A DNA stretch of 17,545 bases from Nocardioidaceae bacterium (GCA_013698435.1 JACCVA010000393.1:1-17545), one strand, 5' to 3'. Shown: positions 6,748 to 14,513, numbered from the stretch's first letter. The notes: generated by a model not told the origin, from the sequence alone. Translations and numbers: made by a program.

Positions 6748-7804
6748 CCTCTCCGACCCGCGACCCGTCCGCGCCGAGGACGAGTTCGACGTGGACGCGG
6801 TCGCAGCGTGGCTGCGCCACGAGCGCCCGACGCTTACCGGCGTGCCCGAGGTGCGGCAGTTCGTCGGTGGCGCGTCCAACCTCACCTATGAGCTCGTCTA
6901 CCCCGACACCCGTCTGATCCTTCGGCGACCGCCGACCGGCACCCGGGCCAAGAGCGCCCACGACATGGGACGCGAGTTCGCGGTGCAGAGCAAGCTGGTT
7001 GCTGCCTACGCGTATGTGCCGCGGATGGTGGCTCGGTGCGAAGACGCCGAAGTCATCGGCACCGACTTCTACGTGATGGAGCGCGTCGACGGCCTGATCC
7101 TCCGCAAGAACCCACCGACCGGCGTCCCGCTCGACGCAGCCACCGCGGAGCGCCTGTGCGTCACGTTCGTCGACACGCTGGTTGAGCTGCACCGCGTCGA
7201 CGTCCAGGCTGTCGGCCTCGGCGGTCTCAGCCGCGGCGACGGCTATGTCGCCCGCCAGGTCGCGGGTTGGTCCGAACGCTTCCGCAGGGCGCGGACCTCC
7301 AACGTCGCGTCGTTCGCGTCGACGATGGCGTGGCTCGACGACAACCAACCCCCGGACTCCGCCCAGGTGCTGATCCACAACGACTTCCGCTTCGACAACC
7401 TCGTGCTCGACCGCGCCGACCCGGCAAAGGTCGTCGGGGTGCTCGACTGGGAGATGGCGACGGTCGGGGATCCGCTGCTGGATCTGGGTGGGGCTCTCGC
7501 CTACTGGGTGCAGCAGGACGACGACCCGATCATGCGCCGCCTACGCCGCCAGCCGACCCACCTGCCCGGCATGCTGACCAGGCACGAGGTGTGGGAGCGG
7601 TACGCCGACTCCACCGGTGCCGACGTCGGGCAGGCGCGCTTCTACGAGGTGTTCGGCTTGTTCCGGCTCGCGGTGATCGCCCAGCAGATCTACTACCGCT
7701 ATCACGAGGGCCAGACGACGAACCCGGCGTACCGCAAGTTCTACTGGCTGGTCACGTATCTGAGCTGGCGCTGTCGTCGCGTCATCACCGGCAAGGTCCA
7801 TTAG
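6740..7804 (+). CDS. APH-fold phosphotransferase (ACAD10/11-type kinase)
   Basis: A 354-residue kinase of the aminoglycoside phosphotransferase fold. The ATP-handling N-lobe begins with FVGGASNLTYEL at 41-52 and the basic RRPP segment. The catalytic loop is HNDFRFDN (213-220) with catalytic Asp215 and metal-binding Asn220. The second metal Asp236 is in VLDWEMATVGDP. The HNDFR variant, in place of the usual HGD of antibiotic-resistance enzymes, and the overall sequence place it with the kinase domain fused to ACAD10/11 in animals and with LvaA. It is therefore more likely to phosphorylate a 4-hydroxyacyl-CoA than an antibiotic. The start is GTG 6740, overlapping the SDR by 8 bp; it is the last gene of the operon. 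Substrate certainty is moderate and fold certainty is high. Confidence 0.85.
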   Translation: MADLSDPRPVRAEDEFDVDAVAAWLRHERPTLTGVPEVRQFVGGASNLTYELVYPDTRLILRRPPTGTRAKSAHDMGREFAVQSKLVAAYAYVPRMVARCEDAEVIGTDFYVMERVDGLILRKNPPTGVPLDAATAERLCVTFVDTLVELHRVDVQAVGLGGLSRGDGYVARQVAGWSERFRRARTSNVASFASTMAWLDDNQPPDSAQVLIHNDFRFDNLVLDRADPAKVVGVLDWEMATVGDPLLDLGGALAYWVQQDDDPIMRRLRRQPTHLPGMLTRHEVWERYADSTGADVGQARFYEVFGLFRLAVIAQQIYYRYHEGQTTNPAYRKFYWLVTYLSWRCRRVITGKVH

Positions 7805-8098
7805 CGTGCGCCGGCGTCGTCTGTCTCGCCGAGGCGATCAGGTCGAACGTGAGGGGACCGGCATCGCGGTGGCGATGCATCATCTCGGCTCCCACCCCTC
7901 GGAGATGACGCAGCGAGCCCCGCGGACACCGTTCATGGATGGCAGCCGCTGACTGTCGCGATGAGGCTGCCGCCGCTCCGGGGTGGTGCGTAGGCTGATG
8001 GAAGGGCGACGATTCGGTCTCGGATCTAGCCGGACGGCGGTGTCGCTGCCGGGCGACGTTAGGCTGAGCCGTTCCATCTGCTCCCGGGGGTTTCCACG
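7805..8098. other. Intergenic region between the catabolic operon and the PBP gene
   Basis: There is no credible gene in these 294 bases. A 7-bp perfect stem with a GGTG loop lies at 7861-7878 (GCATCGC / GCGATGC), 56 bp after the kinase stop, and a 6-bp stem CATCTC/GAGATG at 7881-7907 follows at once. Together they may end the catabolic transcript, although no T tract is present. Two TAGGCT hexamers at 7991-7996 and 8060-8065 look like -10 boxes for the PBP gene. A short open frame at 7983-8165 is spurious because it overlaps the PBP start and shows no ribosome site. Confidence 0.5.
8060..8065 (+). promoter_or_regulatory. Probable -10 element TAGGCT of the PBP gene
   Basis: TAGGCT matches TANNNT. 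Transcription starting about 7 nt downstream would give a leader of some 27 nt, carrying GGGGG at 8086-8090 placed 8 nt before the TTG start at 8099. A second copy of the hexamer at 7991-7996 could be an additional promoter. No -35 is convincing. Confidence 0.4.
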
Positions 8099-10021
8099 TT
8101 GCGCGTCCAGGCTCGCCGAAGGCGGCTGCTGCTCGGCTGTTCGACCGTGTGCGCGCTGGTCCTGACCGCGTGCACGGGGAGTGGGGCCACCCCGACGCCC
8201 GACCGGCGCACCGACGCCGATATCGGCGGTGCAGCAGTCATCAGCAGGTTCGCGGCTGCGTGGTCGAAGTCCGGCAGTCCCGACTTCCGCTCGATCGTCG
8301 ACGAACCCGGGGTGGCTGCGGCTGACATCGCCGCGCAGGTCGCCGAGCTCGGCATCGTGGCGACCGGCGTCCACCCGTTGGGCGACATCGACTGCGGTGA
8401 CGACTCGTGCCGGGAGTACGCCGAGGTCACCCACGAGCTCTCAGGCGCGGGAGAGTGGACCTACGAGACGCTCATCAAGGCTGAGCTGGAGCAGGGCCAG
8501 TGGCTGGTGCACTGGACCACCGGCACGTTCCAGCCCGACCTCAGCGAGGCGAACACGCTGGTGCTGAACCGTAGGCTCCCGACCCGGGCGCCGATCCTCG
8601 ACCGCTTCGGCAACGCGCTCACACCGGAGCGGGCGATCGTCCGCGTCGGCGTCAAGGCGGGCAAGGTCACCCCCGATACCTACGACCAGCTCCGCTCCCT
8701 GCTCGACACCGACACAGTCCCGCTGAAGGAACAGATCGACGCTGCCGACCCCGACTGGTTCGTCCCCGTGATCGACCTCCGGAAGGTGGCCTACGAACCG
8801 TTGCGTGAGGATTTGCTCCAGGTTCCGGGCATCTCGATCGACACTGCCCAGCTCGCGCTGGCGCCGACGTCGGAATGGGGGCGGGCGATCCTCGGCACGG
8901 TCGGTCCTGCCACCGAAGAGGCGCTGGAAAACGCCGGCGACCAGGCCCTTCCCAATGACGAGGTGGGCTTGTCCGGCCTTCAGCTCGCCTACCAGGAACG
9001 CCTCGCCGGCACACCAGGCGTGACGATCGAGCTCGTCGAGAAGAACTCCCCCGACAACGTTCTCAACCAGGTGCTGTCTCGGCGCCCCGAGCCGGGGCAG
9101 CCGCTCGAGACCACCCTCGACATCGTCGCCCAGACAGCGGCAGAGGAGGCGGTGTCCAACGCGACAGACACCACCGCGCTCGTCGCCGTCAAAGCGAGCA
9201 CGGGCGAGGTCCTCGCGGCCGCCAACGCACCTGGCCCGACGTCGTACAACACTGCCTTCCTCGGTCATTACGCACCGGGTTCGACGTTCAAGGTGGTCAG
9301 CGCAGCTGACCTGCTGCGGCAAGGGCTCGTGACGCCAGAGACGTCGATCACCTGTCCCGACACCACGGTCGTGGACGGAAAGCAATTCAAGAACTACGAC
9401 GTCGGCATCGTGCCCGGGCGGGCCAACTTCTCCGACGCGTTTGCCGCGTCCTGCAACACGACGTTCGTGTCGTACGCCGACCGCACGTCCGGAAGCGAGC
9501 TTGCCGGCACTGCCAAGCAGTTCGGCTTCGGCGCGGAGTGGGACCTCGGCATCGACGCCTACAGCGGCTCGGTCCCTGCCGACGACGACCTGGTCACCAG
9601 GGCAGCCGACATGATCGGCCAGGGGAAGGTGCTCGCAAGCCCGCTGATGATGGCGATGGTGGCCGCAGCGGTCGACTCCGGTGTCTCCCGCACCCCGACC
9701 CTGCTGCCGGGACAGCTGCCCGGCGTGCGCCTCGAGGAGCTCGATCCCACGCTGGTCGCAACCCTGCAGAGCCTGATGCGCAAGGTCGTCACCGGCGGCA
9801 CCGGGGCGACCCTCGACCTGCCCGGGCTGCCGGTTCATGCCAAGACCGGCACGGCGGAGTTCGACCAGGGCGAGGGGACAGGCACGAACGCCTGGATGAT
9901 CGGCTACCGCGGTGACCTCGCCTTCGCGGTGCTGGTAGAGAACGGCGCCTCCGGTGCAGACGATGCCGCGCCGGTGATCTCGACCTTCTTGTCGAGACTC
10001 CCGCAGCGCCTGTATCAGTAG
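8099..10021 (+). CDS. Class B penicillin-binding lipoprotein (D,D-transpeptidase)
   Basis: A 640-residue peptidoglycan cross-linking enzyme anchored on the outer face of the cytoplasmic membrane. It starts with RRRR, a hydrophobic stretch and the lipobox LTAC (Cys25), so it is a lipoprotein rather than a transmembrane PBP. An NTF2-like (MecA_N) domain spans about residues 45-160, then a PBP-dimer region, then the transpeptidase domain. All three active-site motifs are present: STFK (Ser395, Lys398), SCN (451-453) and KTG (582-584). The start is TTG 8099; no better in-frame start keeps the basic n-region, and a GGGGG ribosome site precedes it by 8 nt. From memory the nearest known type is the mycobacterial PBP-lipo (Rv2864c). 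Its end overlaps the convergent bioD by 7 bp. Confidence 0.9.
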   Translation: MRVQARRRRLLLGCSTVCALVLTACTGSGATPTPDRRTDADIGGAAVISRFAAAWSKSGSPDFRSIVDEPGVAAADIAAQVAELGIVATGVHPLGDIDCGDDSCREYAEVTHELSGAGEWTYETLIKAELEQGQWLVHWTTGTFQPDLSEANTLVLNRRLPTRAPILDRFGNALTPERAIVRVGVKAGKVTPDTYDQLRSLLDTDTVPLKEQIDAADPDWFVPVIDLRKVAYEPLREDLLQVPGISIDTAQLALAPTSEWGRAILGTVGPATEEALENAGDQALPNDEVGLSGLQLAYQERLAGTPGVTIELVEKNSPDNVLNQVLSRRPEPGQPLETTLDIVAQTAAEEAVSNATDTTALVAVKASTGEVLAAANAPGPTSYNTAFLGHYAPGSTFKVVSAADLLRQGLVTPETSITCPDTTVVDGKQFKNYDVGIVPGRANFSDAFAASCNTTFVSYADRTSGSELAGTAKQFGFGAEWDLGIDAYSGSVPADDDLVTRAADMIGQGKVLASPLMMAMVAAAVDSGVSRTPTLLPGQLPGVRLEELDPTLVATLQSLMRKVVTGGTGATLDLPGLPVHAKTGTAEFDQGEGTGTNAWMIGYRGDLAFAVLVENGASGADDAAPVISTFLSRLPQRLYQ

Positions 10022-10725
10022 CCGTCGGCGGGGGCGAGCAGTCGGTCGAGGCGGAGCCAGCCCACGGCCTCGGCGCGGAACCGCGCCGGATCCCAGCCCC
10101 CGGCGCCGGCCGGCAGCCGCGCCAGCACCGGAAGCCCGGTGACACGCGGGAGCTCGTCGAGGTTGCATCGTTCCGCCAGACCGAGCCGGGCCGGAACCGA
10201 GCCCAAGATCAGGCCGGCGGGCTCGAGTCCCGCGGACCGGACGGCGTCGACGGTCAGCTCGGTGTGGTTCAGCGTGCCCAGCGCGATCGTCGTCACGACC
10301 ACGACGCGAGGAGCGTGGCCGGCCTCCGCGAGGTGACGCGTCAACGTAAGGATCGTGCCGCCGGACGTGTCCAGCCGGACGGCGACACCACCGGCTCCCT
10401 CGACCACCGTGACGTCATGGCCCCCCACGATCTCGAGGATGCGTGGCACAAGGCTCGCGACAGGCGGCAGCAGCAGCCCGCGCAGACGGGCGGCGGTGTC
10501 GGGGGCCAGCGGGTCGTCCAGGCGCAGGAGCTCATGCAGTGAGGCGCAGCCGGTGAGCTCGCCTACGACGGCGACGTCGCCTGGCTCGTCGTCGGTTGCC
10601 CCGGTCTGGGTTGGTTTCACGACCGCCACCCGTTTGCCGGCGGCCGTCACCGCAGCCGTGAGGGCTGCTGTCGCGATGGTCTTGCCGACGCCGGTTCCGG
10701 TGCCGGTGACCACCACGATGCTCAT
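10015..10725 (-). CDS. bioD: Dethiobiotin synthetase
   Basis: ATP-dependent carboxylase that closes the ureido ring of 7,8-diaminopelargonate to give dethiobiotin, the penultimate step of biotin synthesis. The protein has 236 residues. The P-loop is GTGTGVGKT at 8-16, Lys37 is in VVKPTQTG, and VEGAGGV carries the conserved acidic loop. ATG 10725 is chosen over the upstream GTG 10734 because it forms an ATGA overlap with the bioF stop and has AAGGGG (10734-10739) 8 nt before it. It is the last gene of the bioA-bioF-bioD unit. Its stop codon lies within the end of the convergent PBP gene, leaving no room for a conventional terminator between them. Confidence 0.93.
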   Translation of the reverse strand: MSIVVVTGTGTGVGKTIATAALTAAVTAAGKRVAVVKPTQTGATDDEPGDVAVVGELTGCASLHELLRLDDPLAPDTAARLRGLLLPPVASLVPRILEIVGGHDVTVVEGAGGVAVRLDTSGGTILTLTRHLAEAGHAPRVVVVTTIALGTLNHTELTVDAVRSAGLEPAGLILGSVPARLGLAERCNLDELPRVTGLPVLARLPAGAGGWDPARFRAEAVGWLRLDRLLAPADGY

Positions 10726-11849
10726 CCGCGCCACCCCTTCTGGCCGAGCCGCGTGAGAACCCGGCGTACGTCGTCATCACTCAGACCCGCCGACGCCGTC
10801 AGTCGCAACCGGCTCACGCCGTCGGGTACGGACGGCGGTCGAAAGCACCCGACCCGCAGCCCGTCCGCCGCCAGCGCGGACTGTGCCTCGAGCGCCGCTT
10901 GCGGTCCCGGCATCGCGACGGAGAGCACCGCGCCGGCAGGAGCCGCACACTGCAGCCGGGCGGCCATCGCCGCGGCCGTCGTCCGGGCACGACGCGGCAG
11001 CTGCGGCTCTGCCTCGATCACAGTGAGCGCCGTGTCTGCCGCGGCGGCGGCCGCCGGCGCCAAACCGGTGTCGAAGATGAAGGGGCGCGCCACGTTGACC
11101 AGCTGGTCGACGACGCGGCGTGACCCGAGCACCGCGCCTCCCTGGGCGCCGAGCGCCTTCGACAAGGTGACGGTTGCGACCACGTCGGGACGGTCGGTCA
11201 GCCGCTGCGCACTCACCAGTCCCCGGCCACCCCTCCCGCAGACACCGAGCCCATGTGCCTCGTCGACGACGAGAACCCCGCCGTACGTGTCGACGGTCTC
11301 GGCCAGCTGCAGGAGTGGTGCCTCGTCACCGAGAACGGAGTAGACCGACTCCACCAGTACCAGCGCCCGGGCCAGGGTGCGGTCGCGCAACGCGGAGACG
11401 ACAGCGTCCACGTCGTTGTGCGGCACGATCACCAGCGCGCCCGGACGCGACAGGCGGCAGGCGTCGACGAGCGAGGCGTGGACGTGGGCATCGCTGACGA
11501 TCAGGGTGTCGCGGTCGGTGAGCGCCGTGACGACAGCCAGGTTGGCCTGGTAGCCGGTCGAGAGGACCAACGCCGCCGGCTGGCCGGTGAACGCGGCAAG
11601 CCGCTGCTCGAGGTCGGCGTGCACCTGGAGCGTCCCGGTAACGAGCCGCGATGCTCCCGCGCCGGCACCCCACCGGAGGGCTGCTTCAGCGGCAGCTCGG
11701 GTGACCCGGGGGTCAAGGCGCAGGCCGAGGTAGTCGTTGCCCGCCAGGTCGAGCTGGTCACACGTCGGGGGGCGGGGGTGCAGCTGTCGCTGAAGTCCGG
11801 CGGCGGCACGCAGCTCACGATGGGCGTCGAGCCAGTCCTCGAAGCTCAT
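10722..11849 (-). CDS. bioF: 8-amino-7-oxononanoate synthase
   Basis: PLP-dependent alpha-oxoamine synthase that condenses a pimeloyl thioester with L-alanine to give KAPA. It has 375 residues, close to the usual length. PLP-site residues are visible: DAHVHASL (His122, His124), VVDEAHGLG (Asp196, His199) and the Schiff-base Lys231 in TLSKALGAQGG. The N-terminal block DLAGNDYLGL is typical of BioF. ATG 11849 is selected because it overlaps the bioA stop as ATGA; there is no Shine-Dalgarno site, so translation probably depends on coupling. The longer frame starting at 11879 would run 34 bp into bioA for no benefit. It is flanked on both sides by bio genes, which supports BioF over related Kbl or ALA synthase enzymes. 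Confidence 0.93.
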   Translation of the reverse strand: MSFEDWLDAHRELRAAAGLQRQLHPRPPTCDQLDLAGNDYLGLRLDPRVTRAAAEAALRWGAGAGASRLVTGTLQVHADLEQRLAAFTGQPAALVLSTGYQANLAVVTALTDRDTLIVSDAHVHASLVDACRLSRPGALVIVPHNDVDAVVSALRDRTLARALVLVESVYSVLGDEAPLLQLAETVDTYGGVLVVDEAHGLGVCGRGGRGLVSAQRLTDRPDVVATVTLSKALGAQGGAVLGSRRVVDQLVNVARPFIFDTGLAPAAAAAADTALTVIEAEPQLPRRARTTAAAMAARLQCAAPAGAVLSVAMPGPQAALEAQSALAADGLRVGCFRPPSVPDGVSRLRLTASAGLSDDDVRRVLTRLGQKGWRG

Positions 11850-13129
11850 GTCTGCGTAGCCGCGACCATCGCCGTGCACACCTTTGCGAGGTCGGTGTCG
11901 TCCATGACGTAGGCAGGCATCGTGTAGAGGAGGTCGCGGAACGGGCGGAGCCAGACACCGTGCGCGGCCGCTGTGTCAGTTGCCTGGGTGATGTCGACGT
12001 CGCGGTCGAGCTGGATCACCCCGACCGCCCCGATCACGCGGACATCAGCGACGCCGGACAGGCTGGCAGCCGGCTCGAGGCCCGTCCGGAGCCCGGCCTC
12101 GAGCCGGAGTACCTCGCGTTGCCATCCTTGCTGCACCAGCATCCGGACGCTGGCAACGGCCGCCGCGCATGCCAGCGGGTTCGCCATGAACGTCGGCCCG
12201 TGCATCAGGACCCCCGACTCGCTGCGGGCGACTCCGCGGGCGACCTCGCTGGTGCACAGCGTGGCCGCGAGCGTGAGATAGCCGCCGGTGAGCGCCTTGC
12301 CGACGCACATGATGTCGGGCGCGACGGCGGCCCGGTCAGCAGCGAAGAACGTCCCCGTGCGGCCGAACCCGGTTGCGATCTCGTCGAAGATCAGCACGAG
12401 GTCGTGCTCGTCTGCCACCTCGCGCAGCACCCGCAGGCAGTCGGGGTTGTACACATGCATGCCGCCTGCTCCCTGGAGCACGGGCTCACAGATGATCGCG
12501 GCCAGGTCTGCCGCGTGGGCCGCGGCGACGGCACGCGTTTGCACTTCCCATTCGGCGATGTCGGCGTCGCACCCGGCCGGTGGGCGGGGCGCAAACACCT
12601 GCTCCGGCAGGGAGCCGGCAAACATGGTGTGCATGCCCGTGACCGGGTCGCACACGCTCATCGCGCCGAGCGTGTCGCCGTGGTAGCCGCCGAGCAGCGC
12701 CATCGTGCGGGTCCGACCCGGATTGCCGCGGCCACGCTGGTACTGCGTCGCCATCTTGAGCGCCACCTCGACGGCCACCGACCCGGAGTCAGCAAAGAAG
12801 ACGTGCTGAAGCGGCTCGGGCGTCAGCTCGACGAGCAGCCGGGCCAAGGTGATCCCCGGCTCGTGGGTGAGCCCGCCGAACATGACGTGGCTCATCGCGG
12901 CGACTTGACGGCGTACGGCCTCGTCGATGATCGGGTGCCGGTAGCCGTGGACCGCGCACCACCAAGACGACATCGCGTCGATCAGCTCGGCGCCGTCGTG
13001 GAGCCTGATCCGTACGCCGACCGCGTCGGCGACCAGGCGGACCGGCGCCGGGTCAGTCATCGACGCATAGGGATGCCACAGGTGGTCACGGTCGAGGGCG
13101 AGGAGCTCAGAGGACGAGGTGGCGGGCAT
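11846..13129 (-). CDS. bioA: Adenosylmethionine-8-amino-7-oxononanoate aminotransferase
   Basis: PLP-dependent class III aminotransferase that uses S-adenosylmethionine as amino donor to convert KAPA to 7,8-diaminopelargonate. It has 427 residues. BioA-specific features are HLWHPYASM at 17-24, SSWWCAVHGY with the paired tryptophans 56-57, and GGYHGDTLGAMSV. The cofactor sites are Asp249 in IFDEIATGFGRTG and the Schiff-base Lys278 in VGKALTGGY. The start is ATG 13129; an extension to 13177 is possible in frame, but it would cross the presumed promoter. It is the first gene of the bioA-bioF-bioD unit and divergent from bioB. A TAGCCT box ends 8 nt before the ATG, and no ribosome site is present, so a leaderless mRNA is likely. 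Confidence 0.94.
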   Translation of the reverse strand: MPATSSSELLALDRDHLWHPYASMTDPAPVRLVADAVGVRIRLHDGAELIDAMSSWWCAVHGYRHPIIDEAVRRQVAAMSHVMFGGLTHEPGITLARLLVELTPEPLQHVFFADSGSVAVEVALKMATQYQRGRGNPGRTRTMALLGGYHGDTLGAMSVCDPVTGMHTMFAGSLPEQVFAPRPPAGCDADIAEWEVQTRAVAAAHAADLAAIICEPVLQGAGGMHVYNPDCLRVLREVADEHDLVLIFDEIATGFGRTGTFFAADRAAVAPDIMCVGKALTGGYLTLAATLCTSEVARGVARSESGVLMHGPTFMANPLACAAAVASVRMLVQQGWQREVLRLEAGLRTGLEPAASLSGVADVRVIGAVGVIQLDRDVDITQATDTAAAHGVWLRPFRDLLYTMPAYVMDDTDLAKVCTAMVAATQT

Positions 13130-13137
13130 CGCAAGCG

Positions 13138-13143
13138 AGGCTA
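13138..13143 (-). promoter_or_regulatory. Possible -10 element TAGCCT of bioA
   Basis: On the minus strand TAGCCT (TANNNT type) ends 8 nt before the bioA ATG, which would place the transcript start at or within about two bases of the A of ATG. No Shine-Dalgarno site is seen upstream of bioA, in agreement with a leaderless mRNA. No clear -35 is visible. Confidence 0.45.
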
Positions 13144-13220
13144 TCGCCGTCGGCCGCCGACAGCGGGCGCCGGCCACGTCGCGATCGGACGGTGAGCGAG
13201 GCGACCGGCCCGCCGCCCGC

Positions 13221-13226
13221 TACATT
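13221..13226 (+). promoter_or_regulatory. Probable -10 element TACATT for leaderless bioB
   Basis: TACATT fits TANNNT and ends exactly 6 nt before the GTG at 13233, the classical spacing to a transcription start, so the mRNA would begin at the G of GTG. There is no Shine-Dalgarno site. The divergent bioA box lies about 80 bp away, so a shared operator between 13144 and 13220 is plausible. I could not identify a clear palindromic operator there. Confidence 0.55.
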
Positions 13227-13232
13227 GCCAAC

Positions 13233-14237
13233 GTGACCGACAGCGCCGCCCTCCTCACCGTTGCCCGCGACCAGGTGCTCGCCGAGGGCCGCGGACTGTC
13301 CGAGCAACAGCTCGCGCAGGTCTTGCGGCTGCCCGACGACGACCTTCCGGCGTTGCTCGAGCTGGCGCACGAGGTGCGGATGCGCTGGTGCGGCCCCGAC
13401 ATCGAGGTGGAGGGGATCGTCTCCCTGAAGACCGGCGGATGTCCGGAGGACTGCCACTTCTGCTCTCAGTCCGGCCAGTTCACGTCGCCGGTGCGTGCGG
13501 TGTGGCTGAACATTCCGGAACTGGTGGAGGCGGCGCGGCAGACGGCGGCCACAGGTGCAACGGAGTTCTGCATCGTGGCAGCGGTCCGCGGACCCGACCA
13601 GCGGCTGCTGAGCCAGGTCCGGGCCGGCATCGGGGCCATCCGGGCCGAGGTAGACATCCAGATCGCCTGTTCGCTCGGCATGCTCACACAGGACCAGGTC
13701 GACCAGCTCGTTGAGATGGGTGTGCACCGCTACAACCACAACCTCGAGGCGGCCAGGAGCTACTTCTCCCAGGTCGTGACCACCCACTCGTTCGAGGAGC
13801 GGTGGGAGACCTGCGAGCGAGTTCGCGAGTCCGGGATGGAGCTCTGCTGCGGCGGGCTGGTGGGGATGGGGGAGTCGCTCGAGCAGCGGGCCGAGCTGGC
13901 CACGCAGCTGACGGCACTGGCGCCGCACGAGGTCCCGCTCAACTTCTTGAACCCACGTCCCGGCACGCCGTTCGGTGATCTGCCGGTGATGACGTCAGGT
14001 GATGCGCTACGGACGGTGGCGGCGTTCAGGTTGGCGATGCCGCGCACGATCCTGCGGTACGCCGGCGGTCGAGAGATCACCCTCGGCGAGCTCGGCACCC
14101 GCGACGGGCTCCTCGGCGGAATCAACGCCGTCATCGTCGGCAACTATCTCACCACGCTCGGCCGCGACCCAGCCGAGGACCTCGCGCTGCTGGGCGAGCT
14201 GCAGATGCCGATCAAGGAGCTCAGCCGCACGCTATGA
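13233..14237 (+). CDS. bioB: Biotin synthase (radical SAM)
   Basis: Inserts sulfur into dethiobiotin to form biotin by radical SAM chemistry. It has 334 residues. The radical SAM cluster motif is CPEDCHFC (Cys70, 74, 77). Residues equivalent to the auxiliary-cluster ligands of the E. coli enzyme are all present: Cys113 in EFCIVAA, Cys146 in IACSLG, Cys205 in ELCCGG and Arg275 in LRYAGGRE. YNHNLE at 167-172 is also diagnostic. The start is GTG 13233, set by the TACATT box immediately upstream and by homology to the N-terminus; the open frame extends further upstream into bioA, but that part has no family support. It is coupled by ATGA to bsaP, as in mycobacteria, where from memory the synthase needs that small partner for activity. 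Confidence 0.95.
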   Translation: MTDSAALLTVARDQVLAEGRGLSEQQLAQVLRLPDDDLPALLELAHEVRMRWCGPDIEVEGIVSLKTGGCPEDCHFCSQSGQFTSPVRAVWLNIPELVEAARQTAATGATEFCIVAAVRGPDQRLLSQVRAGIGAIRAEVDIQIACSLGMLTQDQVDQLVEMGVHRYNHNLEAARSYFSQVVTTHSFEERWETCERVRESGMELCCGGLVGMGESLEQRAELATQLTALAPHEVPLNFLNPRPGTPFGDLPVMTSGDALRTVAAFRLAMPRTILRYAGGREITLGELGTRDGLLGGINAVIVGNYLTTLGRDPAEDLALLGELQMPIKELSRTL

Positions 14238-14467
14238 CCGCACGTCCCCCCGCCGAGGCTGGTTCTCGGCACACCCAACCGGAGGCAGCCGGAGGCGGGT
14301 ACTGCGACCACTGCGGCGGGCCGCTGGAGACCGTGGACCATGCTCCCTGCCGAGCTGCGCGCCAGCTCGAGCCCCCGCGCTACTGTCCTCGCTGCCGCCG
14401 ACGGATGGTCGTCCAGGTGGTACCGCGCGGCTGGACGGCTCGTTGCTCGGTCCACGGCGAGGTCTAG
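14234..14467 (+). CDS. bsaP: Biotin synthase auxiliary protein
   Basis: A 77-residue cysteine-rich protein directly coupled to bioB by an ATGA overlap. Six cysteines are visible: CDHC at 24-27, Cys39, CPRC at 51-54 and Cys71. The N-terminal 20 residues look disordered (Ala, Pro, Gly, Glu). This arrangement and size match the small protein downstream of bioB in mycobacteria (Rv1590), described as an auxiliary factor needed for dethiobiotin conversion and thought to help with an iron-sulfur cluster. The two CxxC pairs could bind Fe-S or zinc; the sequence alone cannot decide. The identification rests on position, length and cysteine pattern. Confidence 0.85.
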   Translation: MTARPPAEAGSRHTQPEAAGGGYCDHCGGPLETVDHAPCRAARQLEPPRYCPRCRRRMVVQVVPRGWTARCSVHGEV

Positions 14468-14472
14468 TGCCA

Positions 14473-14513
14473 CGGGCCAGACCCGACGATATAGGGAGGC
14501 TTCGGGCCAGACC
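14473..14513 (+). repeat. Two CGGGCCAGACC direct repeats exactly 30 bp apart
   Basis: CGGGCCAGACC occurs at 14473-14483 and at 14503-14513, start to start 30 bp, about three helical turns. They lie between the bsaP stop and the exported-peptide gene. The first copy also pairs in part (AGACC) with GGTCT at 14461-14465, so a bsaP terminator hairpin is an alternative. The spacing could suit a regulator binding one face of the DNA. Confidence 0.4.

Noticed and set aside
6740..7804. Antibiotic (aminoglycoside) phosphotransferase as the role of the APH-fold kinase
   Set aside because: The catalytic loop is HNDFRFDN and the gene sits in an operon with an ACAD10/11-type dehydrogenase and an SDR; a catabolic kinase fits better than resistance.
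7983..8165. 60-residue plus-strand frame before the PBP gene
   Set aside because: It overlaps the PBP start and signal sequence, lacks a ribosome site and is Arg/Ser-rich without motifs.
8441..10168. 575-residue open frame on the minus strand opposite the PBP gene
   Set aside because: It is antisense to a PBP with a lipobox and all three transpeptidase motifs; its composition is Arg-rich and it shows no motif. High GC creates such frames.
11960..13195. 411-residue plus-strand open frame opposite bioA
   Set aside because: The minus strand encodes BioA with its Schiff-base lysine and correct length; this frame is its Arg/His-rich shadow.
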